This document shows positions 1 through 10,728 of a stretch of DNA of 52,643 nucleotides, one piece after another (positions within the stretch are counted from its first letter, which is position 1; every line of letters begins with the position of its first letter). This DNA comes from a virus. A program made the translations under genes and the position numbers. The stretch spans positions 72,322 through 124,964 of IMG/VR virus record IMGVR_UViG_3300027816_000067, one strand, 5' to 3'. The notes below the pieces were generated by a model. The model was not told where the DNA came from. It ran no database searches and saw nothing but the letters and a program-made list of their open reading frames with translations.

Positions 1-3000
1 AGTGATGCCAAAATTTTCTAATAGTGTGCTAAGTTGATTAGCTTGTTCTTGTGTAATATTACGTGATTTTCTAATAGCTTCTACTATTTTCTGATACTCA
101 TCAAAATATTGTTTTGCTTTTACCGTATCAATTTCACCATTTTTAGTTATATTATTGCCTGCTGAATTTTTTAAATTTGTATTCCATTCGTCAATAATTA
201 ACTGTTTTATATTTTTTCTATTAGCATTAAATACTCTCATGCTAATTTCATTACCAAATTCTAGTTCTTTAATATTACGAATTACTTTTAAAAATGGAGT
301 ATACGCTTTGTTAAAAGCAACAAATAATTTAGTTTTAAACTGTTCATCTGCTAAAGCCTTAACAACAACATCTCTTAATTCAGGACGTTTATATTGTAAC
401 TCCTGAAGTTTTGCGATCATTTCATTTGTTGTATTAACATCAGCTAAATTATTAAATAAGAAATTTACAATTTCATCGTAATTTGCAAAACTAGTAAATC
501 CTAAATCATCATTAGTTTCACTGGTTCCTTTAACAAATTCTCCATTAACAATACTATATTTTTCTAGTTTACGTAAAAACTTACGAACATCATATGAAAA
601 GTTATCTTTAGGATTTTCTGTTAATCTACTTTTATCATGAATAGTATCAAAATTCTCTTCTTCATACAGCTCTTCAAAACTAGTATTATTTATATCTTCT
701 AATACTTGTTCATTAGTCTCACCTTCTGGTGTATACTTTAATCCATAGCGTCTAAGATCAGCTAATGCTTTTCCAAAATATCCATCAACATCACTAATTT
801 CTTTATCTTGATTCTCTACAAAAAACTGATTAATCAGATTTTGTAATTTAGCTTTTCTAGGGTCAGTATTAGGTAATTTAAATTCTGCTTGGCGAAGACC
901 ATTTAGAATAGAGCCATATACTGTAATTAAACCTAATTTATAATCGTTCTTACCAATTTTTTCAATAAGTTTAGTATCAGATAATCCTTCAAAATTAGGA
1001 TTTTTTGCTCTATAATTATCTAAAGCTTTAAAAAACTGATAATTAATCATAGCTACGCGCTTTCTAGCTACAATAGGATCTTCTATAACTTTATATTTGG
1101 GAGATGTGTTTTTAACAGGAAGTTGCTTATCTTTATAATAACCAGTATTAATTCGATACATTAATGTATCAATATCTACTTTGTTAAATACTGATTTAAT
1201 TGCAGTCCATAATTTTCTAAAAAACTGTCGTATATTGTAAGATAAAGAATCTGCATTAGCACCGTCCTCTTGGACATACTCCATAAACTCATCTGCTAGT
1301 TTTTCTTCTAATTTTAAATCATTAGTATTATAAACAGATTTGTCTAAAGAAGATAGTCTAATTATTTCTTGTTTTTGTTGTTCAGTTAAAGTAATTTCCT
1401 GCCAAGTATTACCATATTCATCAGTAATTAATACAGGATTATATCCTTGTTTTTTAAGAATATTAGCTACAGTATTCTCATAGAAATTATAAATAGGTTT
1501 TAAAGCACCAAACCCTTCTTTTTCTACTCTTTCAAGTTCTTGTTTAAGTTGGTTTATTTCTTCACGAGTTTTAACTCTATCTTTTTTAATTTTGTCAATA
1601 AATTCTTCTGCTCTTTCTCTTTTACTATAACTAACACCTTTTTCACCTACATTATTTACAACATAAAATCTACCATCTGTATCTTGTTCAATAGTGTAAT
1701 CAAAAAATTCTTGTTCGAGAACTTTAATCCTATCTTCTTTCTGCTTTTTAAACTCTTCTAAAGTAGTGTGACCTTCAACTTTACTAGCTGTATTACCTGA
1801 AGGGAATAATACCTTTTCATAACCTTTCTTAGCACTATCTTGAATAATAGATTTAATAAAGAATGTAACCCAGTTGTTGTCTTTATTCAGAAGTTGGAGA
1901 AATTGATTTTCTTGTTCTCCTGAATAAATTTCTTTAGGAGTATCGCTAGAAAAATCAACGTCTAGTAATTCTTGTAAAGCTAAACTTTTCTTATCCCTAC
2001 CTTTCTGAAACAAATCAGATTGTATTTCTTGTATTTCTACAACTTTAGTAATTGTATTGTAATACAATCTTATCCAACCAATAGTATTATCATCAGCAAA
2101 AGAAGCGTGGGCTTTTATAGAAGGTGTAATCAAAGGGGTATTAATTTTTAATTCCTGATATACCCAACCATCCTCAGATCTATACATTTCTGCTTCTCTA
2201 GGATTATTACGAGAAGCTACTAAATTAATTCCACCCTTACCGTAAATATTAGTAGGTTCTTTTACAATAGAATCTTTTTTAGCTTGCTCAAATTCTTCTA
2301 TTGTAATACTTACAGGTTCACCATTTATTATTTTTAAATATTCAGGACGATTATACCCTTGCTCAACTATATAAGTTACACCATTTGAAATAAATCCTTC
2401 TCCTCCATCATCTAATTGTTTTTGAGCTTCTGGACCAAACGCAGTATTAATCTCAACAGTATAACTATAATTAGCTAATAAAGAAGTAAGTATTTCTTCT
2501 CTATTATAAGGATTTTCTACACTTAAAGATTTAAGTAACTCTATTTGTTCTTTAGGTATTTGTAAATCTTGTTGTAATTTTTGCCAAAATTGTTCTCCTT
2601 TCCATTGTCCTTTATCTCTCTTTTTAAACCATTCAATAGCTTTATCAGATGAAAGAATATTAACTGATTTTAGTTGAAAATCAACAGCATTATATCTTGC
2701 AATAGTATCTACAGAATCAAAACTTCTAGGAATACCATATCTTATAGAAGCTTCATTTAAAATAGCTTCTCTTTCTTTTGGTGATAAAAATAGATTAAAT
2801 ACAGCGTGAAATGCTTCGTGATAAGCTATTTTATTAGGTGCTGCGTTATATAAAATAATTGCCGCATCTTTAAACATACCCCAAGCATATCCACCGTTTT
2901 TCTTAATCTCAATTAAATGAGGAATAATTTCTACTGGAACTTGTGGTAAATTCTTTTCAAACCAAGCACGAATTTCTCCTTCATTTAAAGGAGTATAATT

Positions 3001-6000
3001 ATCTCCATCTGTAGCTTCTTTAAACTTCCCAATATCTCCTAAATCAATAGACGTAATTCCAAAATCTACATCATTTAAAGAAAATTTTTCGTTTAATCCT
3101 GCAATATTAGAATGTTCAACTGTTGTTTTAGCTTCTGAAATAGGAGCATCTTTAACAACTTCAGGAATGTAAGGTTCAACAATTACTCTAGTAGAGTGAA
3201 AATAATCTGGATGTAAATCTGTTACAATATATCCGTTTTTAGAAACAGTACTATTGTAAGCTTCGCCATTCACTGTTCTATTAATTTTATTTACATCAAT
3301 TTGAACACGGAGTTGACCTAGAACTTCAACAGCATTTTCCTCTGTAAAAGTTTTAATAGTCTTAGTTTTATTATCAGTTAGAACTAAATTATAAGACTGA
3401 GTGTTAGGACTATAATATAAATCACTAATAGAAACAATATCAGAAATTCTATCAACTGCTTCTCTTCTTTGTGTGGCATCTGTAATTTCTTTAAATGAAA
3501 GAGCCATTGATCTTACTTCTGCAAGTAAATCAGGAAAAGTATTAAGAGTTTTATTAAATATCTTAATTGGTAGTATATTACCTGATTTATCAGGTATCAT
3601 CATATAAACAGCACCTTTTTCTACATTTTTTTGTGCAGTTACCTTATTAACATAAGGATGATTAACGTCACCAAAATCAAGATAAGCTTGACCATTGGTT
3701 TTTTGACGACCAATAGCAAGTACCAATTTATTATTTCCTATAATATCTAAAGGATTTTGTTCTAATGGCTTACTATCTTGACGTAAGTTATGAATAGGAC
3801 CAGATTCATAACTTTTTAATTTAGTAGTTGGTGTAAGAGTAATACGACCAATCTTATTAGTAGTATTTAAAACCTCACTCCACAACTTTTCTTTAAAAGC
3901 TTTAAGATTATTTGAATTATCTTTACTACCAAAATTTTTAGTTTCAGTCCATATAGGAACAGCACCTAGAATAACTCTGTTAGTCTCTGTTTTATTATTA
4001 TCTTTATAATAAACAATTTCTATTTGAGCATTATTTGCATCTATTTTTTCAAATCCTTTAATGGTACCTTTATTAAAAGAATCGTTAAAATCATATTCAT
4101 AATATAAAGTAGAACCAACGGGGATTTCTCCTCTATTTAACGCTCCCCAATTTATCTTTTGACTTAACGAAGAAGTATTTAAAACTAGTCCGTTTTCTGT
4201 TTCTGTAAATGAACCATTCTCATATTTAAACTCAAGACTAGCTGTTTTCCACGGGTTAGTAGGGTAGCCAACTGTATTCTGTTGTGTAGTTGTTTCTTTT
4301 GTTTTAATATTAACATCTACACCATCAGAGTTAGTCGGTTCTTTTTTAAGATCTATTTTAGTAACACTTACAACAGAATTAGATTGCTTAAAGTAATTAT
4401 TAAGCTTAGTTTTAAATACAGGATCACTATTATACCGTTCTGCTATATACTTTTCATCAACAACAGTATTTTCAGGAATACCACCATTTAGTATAGCCAA
4501 GTTAGTAATTTCTTGTACTTCTTTAGCTTTTAAAAGAGAGTTATCCGTCCAGCGTGTTTTTAATGAAGCCTCTAAATTTACTTCATCAATCTTTGAAGCT
4601 GTAGCTTGTATTTCTTTAACTTTAACAGCTAAAGCTTCTTTAAATTCTTTATCTTTATTAATAATTTTAGCTGCTTCTTTTAATTGAACTAGCTCTTCTT
4701 CAGTAGTATTTTTATTAATCTTTTTAGTTAATGTAAGTAATTCTTTATTTTGAGTTTCTTCCCGTAAAGTATTAACTTTATCCTGAATTTTTGCAGGATT
4801 ACTAGCCAGTGTTGCGTCTTTATTCAGTTGTGCAAGTTGTAGTTCTTCAACACTTTTTAAGAATGTATTTTGTGTTAAAAGAGAAGTATCTACCTGATTT
4901 AACTTTTCTTTAACTTGATCTTCTGTTAAACTTTGATTCGTTTTAACAGTTTCTAAAAATAAAGCATAACTATCTTTCTTTTCTTTAAGTAGATTATCTT
5001 TAATTTCTTTATCAATACCTAAATCTTCTGGTTTTAAAGCTTCCAGCGATTCAATGTCTTTACTAAGTTCTAATACTTTAGTAAGATCAGAAGTTAATTT
5101 AAAATCTTCTGTTAGTCTGCCTAATTCTTTATTAACCTCTTGTTGTCTTAAATCTAAAGAAGCACGTTTAATATTTCTACCTGCTTTATTTGCAAGTAAA
5201 AATCTCATTGTTTCTCCAGTATTATTTTTTCTAACGGTATTAAAGTAAGATTCAAACCCTTTTAATTGTTCTAATCCCCATTGTCCTTTAGCATTAATTT
5301 CTTTTGCTTCTTCTTGCGAAATGTCATCAGCTGGTTTAGTATCAACCATCATTTGAAACAAAGATTCTGCATGATCTGCTCTTCCTTGTTCTAATAATTC
5401 AAAGATAAATCTATAAGATTCTTCCTGTTCAATTTTTAAAAATTTCTTTTTATCTCCTTCAAATACAGCTAATTGTTTTTGATATTCTGTATCACGTAAT
5501 TCATTAGCTATTTGTTGTTGTTTTGCAAATTTATTATTAATAGCTGTACCAGCTACTTCAAATACACCACCACCTAATGCACCAAAGAAAACAGAAGTTA
5601 AAAAGTTTTCATCAGTTGCATATTTAGCTAATCTTTCAGGATAAGATAAATAATCTTTTTCACGAATACCATATTTTTGAGCAACTTCTCTTGCTTGTTC
5701 TTCAGCTGTAATAAACTGATAACCTTCTTCTGCTCCTTCAATACCCATTTGAGTAAGAATAGATTTTGCAGTAGATTTATTAGCATTAGATAAAGCCAAC
5801 TCCTTCCCTTTTCTAGAATAAGTAGACCAACCTTTGTTAATCATACCAAATTGAACAAGATCATTCATAATCAGTGTCCAATTTTTATTATAAACAGATT
5901 TAGCAGCTTCTTTTGCTGCTTGTTTTGCTAAATCATCACTAAATCCTTTTTGTTTAGCTTCTTCAAGAATAGTATTGTATGTTTCTGTTGCCTCCATCAT

Positions 6001-6630
6001 GTTTTCAGCATGACGTGACATACCAGCCATTGTAATGGTTTCTAAGCCCGCAGTAGCTGTATTAAAAACTGGACTTCCTTCTGCAACTCCAATAGCTTTT
6101 AACAATTTATGTCCTCTCATTGCTCTAGCTGTTGCACCTAAAGCTTTAGTTCCAGCCATTGCAGGAATCATTAATGAAATTGCACTACCAATAGAAGAAA
6201 AATTTTCAAAAAACCACTCACTTACATCTGCTGTCTCTGTATTATTATATACAGGAAACATATCTTGTTGGAGTTCTTCATTCTTTTTTGCTGCCCACTC
6301 TGATATAACATTACCAAACTGTTTCTCAGAATCAAAAGCAGTAGTAATAAGTTGAAGTGGATTTAAATATCCTGCACCTTCTACTGCTCCTAATACAACT
6401 TCTCCACCAAAATTAACTAAACTATTACCTAATTCACTCCAAAATCCTTGATTAGCTGCTTTTACATCATTAGGATTAGAATCAGTTGTTAATCCTTGTA
6501 AAAAACGAGAATCAGAAGTCATTCTTAAACCACCTATAGGTGATCTAGGATTAATATCTGCCTTATAACGAAATGGATTAAATTCTTCAGTTTCTTTACC
6601 AGAACTGAGAAAAGGATTAATATTGCTCAT
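1..6630 (-). CDS. Giant virion-associated polyvalent-type protein (partial, C-terminus off the window)
   Basis: An open frame of 2210 codons starts at the ATG ending at 6630 and reaches base 1 without a stop, so the C-terminus lies outside the window. It begins one base after the stop of the preceding cargo-type gene. Visible parts: a small-residue and hydrophobic N-terminal segment, long Glu/Lys-rich probable coiled coils between about residues 350 and 700, a zincin-type HEAFH motif at residues 1271-1275 (in YHEAFHAVF), and an EIQSDLFQKG motif with QSD at 1537-1539. In other phage and conjugative giants, the QSD block marks large polyvalent protein-associated domains, which can be injected with DNA. 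crAss-like phages place giant packaged proteins (virion RNA polymerase subunits) directly after the cargo genes. I see no DxDxD polymerase motif in the visible part. Injection into the host cell and protease activity are inferences. Confidence 0.75.
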   Translation of the reverse strand, partial: MSNINPFLSSGKETEEFNPFRYKADINPRSPIGGLRMTSDSRFLQGLTTDSNPNDVKAANQGFWSELGNSLVNFGGEVVLGAVEGAGYLNPLQLITTAFDSEKQFGNVISEWAAKKNEELQQDMFPVYNNTETADVSEWFFENFSSIGSAISLMIPAMAGTKALGATARAMRGHKLLKAIGVAEGSPVFNTATAGLETITMAGMSRHAENMMEATETYNTILEEAKQKGFSDDLAKQAAKEAAKSVYNKNWTLIMNDLVQFGMINKGWSTYSRKGKELALSNANKSTAKSILTQMGIEGAEEGYQFITAEEQAREVAQKYGIREKDYLSYPERLAKYATDENFLTSVFFGALGGGVFEVAGTAINNKFAKQQQIANELRDTEYQKQLAVFEGDKKKFLKIEQEESYRFIFELLEQGRADHAESLFQMMVDTKPADDISQEEAKEINAKGQWGLEQLKGFESYFNTVRKNNTGETMRFLLANKAGRNIKRASLDLRQQEVNKELGRLTEDFKLTSDLTKVLELSKDIESLEALKPEDLGIDKEIKDNLLKEKKDSYALFLETVKTNQSLTEDQVKEKLNQVDTSLLTQNTFLKSVEELQLAQLNKDATLASNPAKIQDKVNTLREETQNKELLTLTKKINKNTTEEELVQLKEAAKIINKDKEFKEALAVKVKEIQATASKIDEVNLEASLKTRWTDNSLLKAKEVQEITNLAILNGGIPENTVVDEKYIAERYNSDPVFKTKLNNYFKQSNSVVSVTKIDLKKEPTNSDGVDVNIKTKETTTQQNTVGYPTNPWKTASLEFKYENGSFTETENGLVLNTSSLSQKINWGALNRGEIPVGSTLYYEYDFNDSFNKGTIKGFEKIDANNAQIEIVYYKDNNKTETNRVILGAVPIWTETKNFGSKDNSNNLKAFKEKLWSEVLNTTNKIGRITLTPTTKLKSYESGPIHNLRQDSKPLEQNPLDIIGNNKLVLAIGRQKTNGQAYLDFGDVNHPYVNKVTAQKNVEKGAVYMMIPDKSGNILPIKIFNKTLNTFPDLLAEVRSMALSFKEITDATQRREAVDRISDIVSISDLYYSPNTQSYNLVLTDNKTKTIKTFTEENAVEVLGQLRVQIDVNKINRTVNGEAYNSTVSKNGYIVTDLHPDYFHSTRVIVEPYIPEVVKDAPISEAKTTVEHSNIAGLNEKFSLNDVDFGITSIDLGDIGKFKEATDGDNYTPLNEGEIRAWFEKNLPQVPVEIIPHLIEIKKNGGYAWGMFKDAAIILYNAAPNKIAYHEAFHAVFNLFLSPKEREAILNEASIRYGIPRSFDSVDTIARYNAVDFQLKSVNILSSDKAIEWFKKRDKGQWKGEQFWQKLQQDLQIPKEQIELLKSLSVENPYNREEILTSLLANYSYTVEINTAFGPEAQKQLDDGGEGFISNGVTYIVEQGYNRPEYLKIINGEPVSITIEEFEQAKKDSIVKEPTNIYGKGGINLVASRNNPREAEMYRSEDGWVYQELKINTPLITPSIKAHASFADDNTIGWIRLYYNTITKVVEIQEIQSDLFQKGRDKKSLALQELLDVDFSSDTPKEIYSGEQENQFLQLLNKDNNWVTFFIKSIIQDSAKKGYEKVLFPSGNTASKVEGHTTLEEFKKQKEDRIKVLEQEFFDYTIEQDTDGRFYVVNNVGEKGVSYSKRERAEEFIDKIKKDRVKTREEINQLKQELERVEKEGFGALKPIYNFYENTVANILKKQGYNPVLITDEYGNTWQEITLTEQQKQEIIRLSSLDKSVYNTNDLKLEEKLADEFMEYVQEDGANADSLSYNIRQFFRKLWTAIKSVFNKVDIDTLMYRINTGYYKDKQLPVKNTSPKYKVIEDPIVARKRVAMINYQFFKALDNYRAKNPNFEGLSDTKLIEKIGKNDYKLGLITVYGSILNGLRQAEFKLPNTDPRKAKLQNLINQFFVENQDKEISDVDGYFGKALADLRRYGLKYTPEGETNEQVLEDINNTSFEELYEEENFDTIHDKSRLTENPKDNFSYDVRKFLRKLEKYSIVNGEFVKGTSETNDDLGFTSFANYDEIVNFLFNNLADVNTTNEMIAKLQELQYKRPELRDVVVKALADEQFKTKLFVAFNKAYTPFLKVIRNIKELEFGNEISMRVFNANRKNIKQLIIDEWNTNLKNSAGNNITKNGEIDTVKAKQYFDEYQKIVEAIRKSRNITQEQANQLSTLLENFGIT

Positions 6631-6631
6631 G

Positions 6632-8644
6632 TTATTTTAGATATTTTTCTACTTCTAATGGAACAAGACTCTTATAATATTCTGGAAAACTACTAAGAGT
6701 CTTTGCTACTTTCATTCCTGCTGCGTCAGTAATAACTACATAACCAACAAAAGGTACTGATTTTCTCATAGCTTTATCAGGATTAGGAACACTTATTACA
6801 TCAAACGTCAAATTCATATTCTTTCCAACAGAAGGAATATAAACGTTATCTGCTTTAATTTGTGTAGAATTACCTGCCATTGCAGCACTCATTACATCTT
6901 GCATAGGTTGTAATGCACTATCTTCAACAGGAACAATTACACTTCTTTTAAATGTTTTACCATCCTTATCTTGATATATAAAATCGTAACGCTGTCCTGG
7001 TCTACCACTAATAGGATTAATTTGTGCAAGACCATTATATGTTACATCTACTAGTTTTCCATCTTTTTGAGTTTCTTCCAAAAACGAAGAAATATCTACT
7101 ACACCTTCTCGTTTAGATTCTTTATCAGCACCTAATTCAAAAACATCTCTACCTCCAATAGTTCTAATAATATTAGGAATATTTAATTCTTCTCCTTTAC
7201 GCTTCATAGAAGCTCTAGTTTCAATCGGAGTCCAAACTCTATTATCATTCATAACTGCTGCATTTTTAACAGCATCTTTATGATTCTCTAAAGTTTGTTT
7301 CATATATTCAGGATTATTCCATCGAGGCTCATTAATTCTTAAATAATCATCAATTTGTTTTTGATACTTTTGAGGATCATTTAACCACTGTTCTGGAACT
7401 TTATTATCAGTAACTTGTTGAACTAAAAATTGCTTTTTACTATCATTAGTTAAGTTAGTGATATGTTTATTTTGAATTTCTTCTTCTTCAACACTAGAAG
7501 CTTCTCTAAACTTATAATTAACTGCACTATTATCTGCACCTTCGGCTATTTGTTTTGTCAAAGGTTCCTGTGTTTTATTAATATATGCTTGAGGACTAAG
7601 CTTATCCTCTGTTTTCTCATTATAATAATATCCTCTCTTGGTACCTTCCGGTGTACTAACATTTCCTATATAATTACCATAAACAAATTTTCCGTCTACG
7701 TAATTTAAATCTTCATACTTATCTTTAGCATGAAGATTTTTACTAGATATATCTTGAATGGCTAAAGAAGAACCAACAGGAGTCATTCTATCATACATCC
7801 ACTCTGGATAAACTTGTTGTTGAGATTTATCTTTAAGGAATCTGTATTTACCACCTATAGGTTGATTTGTTCTGGGATTAATTTCTCCAGCAACGTATGC
7901 TACACCAGCTAAAATTTCTTTATTTAATTGTTCTCCGAGACCAAGAACATTCATAGTCTGAGTATAGCTTTTAAATTCAGAAGAACCTTCTAAATATCGC
8001 ATTGCAGCTTGTTGAATATCTTGCATTGTTCTATATTCACCACCTACAATAGTATAGGTACCATCACCATTATTTTGAATTTTACCTACTTTTCCTTGAG
8101 ATTCCATTCCTTTAATGGCATCGTCAAGCATCTTTGATACGTCTACACTTTTAGAAGGTACAAAACCACTAAATTGACCTTGTAATACCTGATCTCTAGT
8201 CATAGCAGAATTATCTGCCTTTGTCTTATTTAATGCTGCTTGATAAACGTCTGATTTAATTTCTCCTTTCTCATAACGCTCTTGTAATGAGGCTTTATAA
8301 TCTCCATAAGCTTTTTTACGTTGCATTAAGGGAGTAATTTCTTGAGCAAATTGTCTACTCGCTTTCTTTACTTCTCTACCAAGATTTTCATAATCTCCTC
8401 TTTCAGACCATTGATCTATTTGACCACGATACTTACCCATTAATTCCTCTGCATAATATGAGTCTGGTTCAAATGGAGCGACACTCTGTTTTAGAGTGTC
8501 TGTTTGATAACCTAATACATCTGCTGTTTCCGCAGCAACTTCATAATCATTACGTCTTTGCGTAATTAATTCATTTAATTCTTTATTAACATTACCCATA
8601 TATGGTTGTATATATGGGTTAATATTAAAATTAGGTAATGACAT
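6632..8644 (-). CDS. crAss-like virion cargo/internal protein candidate
   Basis: A 670-aa soluble protein with no membrane segment. The N-terminal 150 residues are predicted helical and rich in charged residues and Gln (NELITQRRNDYE, KKASRQFAQEITPLMQRKKAY); the rest is mixed alpha/beta. It sits between the Gly-zipper protein upstream (overlapping by one base at 8644) and the giant gene. In crAss-like phages this slot, just after the muzzle protein, holds cargo proteins packed in the capsid or tail barrel. The family call rests on position and general character, not a motif I can name. Its start MSLPNFNINPYIQPYMG is Asn/Pro-rich like the giant's N-terminus (MSNINPFL), which might be a shared packaging tag. 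Confidence 0.6.
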   Translation of the reverse strand: MSLPNFNINPYIQPYMGNVNKELNELITQRRNDYEVAAETADVLGYQTDTLKQSVAPFEPDSYYAEELMGKYRGQIDQWSERGDYENLGREVKKASRQFAQEITPLMQRKKAYGDYKASLQERYEKGEIKSDVYQAALNKTKADNSAMTRDQVLQGQFSGFVPSKSVDVSKMLDDAIKGMESQGKVGKIQNNGDGTYTIVGGEYRTMQDIQQAAMRYLEGSSEFKSYTQTMNVLGLGEQLNKEILAGVAYVAGEINPRTNQPIGGKYRFLKDKSQQQVYPEWMYDRMTPVGSSLAIQDISSKNLHAKDKYEDLNYVDGKFVYGNYIGNVSTPEGTKRGYYYNEKTEDKLSPQAYINKTQEPLTKQIAEGADNSAVNYKFREASSVEEEEIQNKHITNLTNDSKKQFLVQQVTDNKVPEQWLNDPQKYQKQIDDYLRINEPRWNNPEYMKQTLENHKDAVKNAAVMNDNRVWTPIETRASMKRKGEELNIPNIIRTIGGRDVFELGADKESKREGVVDISSFLEETQKDGKLVDVTYNGLAQINPISGRPGQRYDFIYQDKDGKTFKRSVIVPVEDSALQPMQDVMSAAMAGNSTQIKADNVYIPSVGKNMNLTFDVISVPNPDKAMRKSVPFVGYVVITDAAGMKVAKTLSSFPEYYKSLVPLEVEKYLK

Positions 8645-10728
8645 TATCCAATAGGTTTACGTGAACGTTTATAGTAATTACCAAATATTTTACGCAACAT
8701 TCTATCATCTAGATTTTCATCTGCCCATCTTTGAAAAACTCCAGTATCACCTTCTTTAAAAGTAGTCATAAAGTTTTTCATAAAATCTAATTGTTGAGAA
8801 TCTTTCATTGCTTGATTACCCATAATACTACGTAATCCAGCGTCAATATTTTGTTGAGTTAATGCACGTCTTTGATTACGATTATTCATTGATTCTAACC
8901 TAGCTTGATTTGTTACTGATGTATTGAACATATTAGTTCTATTAGACATATCATTAAATCTAGCTTTAAATTGATCTTCTCTACCAAATTCATCAAGACT
9001 TGCTCGATTTAAACTTTCTAAGCTTTTAGCAAAAAGATTAGATTGTAATGCTTGGTTATCTTGCGCTCCACTTCCACGTAGTCCTTGTGTTGCTGTTCTA
9101 TAAGCACCAAATACTTGATCTCTCAAGTAAGGCATCCTATTGGTAAAATTATAAACAGGAGCAGGAGCAACATCAGGAGTAAACTCTGTTTCTAATTTAT
9201 TAATCTGTGCTTGATTAGCTAAAGTTCCAATTCCTGTAGCAAGTAAACCTGTATTACCTTGTAAAGCTTCTAAAATATCTCCAAATTTATATTTAGGTAA
9301 CATACCACCTTTAGCATAGGACATTCCATATGCTTTAGTTGCACCACTGGGTTTAAATGCTCCTCTTCCACCAGAAACTCCTGATATAGCACCAAAGTTT
9401 GTAGGATATACCTGACTTTCTTTTACTTTGCTACTCTTTTCTGTCGTTTGTTTATTTTTAGTAACGGGTGTCATCATCTCCATTTCAATAATAGCTGCAT
9501 TATCATTAGTAAATGGCACGTAGTTCGCAGGCGCACCTTGTGGATATTTCCATTTATTGATAGCATCACCATCAAACTTACCAATGTGAATACGAGAAAT
9601 ATTTGGATCAGAATCAAATGCATCTTTTACTTTATTCACACCAAAACCTTCCCAAAATAAATTTTGATTACCTTGTAATGGAGTATTCCATGGTACTTGA
9701 TTTTCTTGCCATGCTTTTTTCCAAGCATTATATTCTTCTCTAGTAACCCATCCTCTATCCTGCACAAAACCTTTTTCTTTAGGTTCTTTACTTGTAAAAT
9801 AATTATAAATACTTTCTTGACCTTTTACAATTTTAGGTTTACCGGGTTCAGTAGTTCCACCTTCTGTCATTTTACGAAGATAACCACCAAAACGCATTTT
9901 ATCGTTAGATATATTTTTATTTATTTTCTGAAATTCTTGGTCTTGAAATAATGTATCAACAGCACTATTTAATCGTTCTAACATTAATTTTGCTGTTCCC
10001 GCCTCTCCTAATCTTGTTGATTTAAGATTAGTTTCATATTCTCCTTTTTTCTTAGCATATCTTTCTGCTAATGAAGCATAAGTATCATCTGACTTAATAT
10101 TAACACCTAAACCTTTTAATTGTTCTAATACCTCTTTAGAAGGTTTAAGTCTATTAGATAATACCATGTTATCTTTTATAACTTCTCCATCTTCAATTTC
10201 TATATCTGCTTGATTATCCTGATTAGTATCAATGGGAATACCACCATTTGCGTGAGTATCTCCTTCATAAACAGCAGCATTAGATGAAAGTTGTTTTACT
10301 TCTGAATCATCAGTAGGATAAGGTAAATAACCTCCGGCAGGACGCATTGGTAAATAAGTACCATATTTAGCTGTCATTATTCCTTGAGAAGGAAAAGTAC
10401 TAAGTACTTGTTGAGATTGATTTTTAATTAGTGATGTTGCACGTTCAAGTCTTTCTTGTCTAATTCTTCTTTCCTCTTTTTTTGCTTTCTCGTTTCCAAA
10501 AACAGATGTTAAACCACCAATTACACCCCCTGCTAATGCACCCCAAGGGCCAGCTACCATACCTGCACTAGCGCCTTTAAGAACACCACTAGCCCCTGCC
10601 GCTAGATTACTTCTAACACCAAATTCATTTCCTGGATCTAAAACATCAACAAGATTACCTGCCATACCTGCAAAAGGAGCAGTCTCAGCGTTTAGATAAT
10701 CACCAAACTTATATTTTTTAAGTTTCAT
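8644..10728 (-). CDS. crAss-like cargo/ejection-type protein with Gly-rich membrane-active segment
   Basis: A 694-aa protein. Residues 42-77 are a Gly/Ala zipper (SAGMVAGPWGALAGGVIGG) of the kind that inserts in membranes in phage ejection proteins. A block with HANGGIPIDTNQDNQADIEI followed by EDGEVI resembles the (N/G)GGIP...E(V/I)E.GEVI blocks common in Bacteroidota phage internal proteins. The motif KYKFGD occurs twice, at residues 5-10 and again in mid-protein (MLPKYKFGD), each before an Ala/Gly-rich stretch, which suggests an internal duplication. The C-terminal 130 residues are helical and Asn/Arg/Gln-rich. It overlaps the next gene by one base and is one base from the muzzle gene, so the genes are probably translationally coupled. 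A role in DNA ejection is inferred. Confidence 0.6.
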   Translation of the reverse strand: MKLKKYKFGDYLNAETAPFAGMAGNLVDVLDPGNEFGVRSNLAAGASGVLKGASAGMVAGPWGALAGGVIGGLTSVFGNEKAKKEERRIRQERLERATSLIKNQSQQVLSTFPSQGIMTAKYGTYLPMRPAGGYLPYPTDDSEVKQLSSNAAVYEGDTHANGGIPIDTNQDNQADIEIEDGEVIKDNMVLSNRLKPSKEVLEQLKGLGVNIKSDDTYASLAERYAKKKGEYETNLKSTRLGEAGTAKLMLERLNSAVDTLFQDQEFQKINKNISNDKMRFGGYLRKMTEGGTTEPGKPKIVKGQESIYNYFTSKEPKEKGFVQDRGWVTREEYNAWKKAWQENQVPWNTPLQGNQNLFWEGFGVNKVKDAFDSDPNISRIHIGKFDGDAINKWKYPQGAPANYVPFTNDNAAIIEMEMMTPVTKNKQTTEKSSKVKESQVYPTNFGAISGVSGGRGAFKPSGATKAYGMSYAKGGMLPKYKFGDILEALQGNTGLLATGIGTLANQAQINKLETEFTPDVAPAPVYNFTNRMPYLRDQVFGAYRTATQGLRGSGAQDNQALQSNLFAKSLESLNRASLDEFGREDQFKARFNDMSNRTNMFNTSVTNQARLESMNNRNQRRALTQQNIDAGLRSIMGNQAMKDSQQLDFMKNFMTTFKEGDTGVFQRWADENLDDRMLRKIFGNYYKRSRKPIG

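Noticed and set aside
155-6355. Plus-strand open frames in the left 6.3 kb (e.g. 155-406, 1540-1761, 6035-6355)
   Set aside because: They are read opposite to one continuous 2210-codon minus-strand frame with coherent protein composition; their translations are low-complexity Phe/Ile/Ser-rich, as expected for shadows of AT-rich coding DNA.
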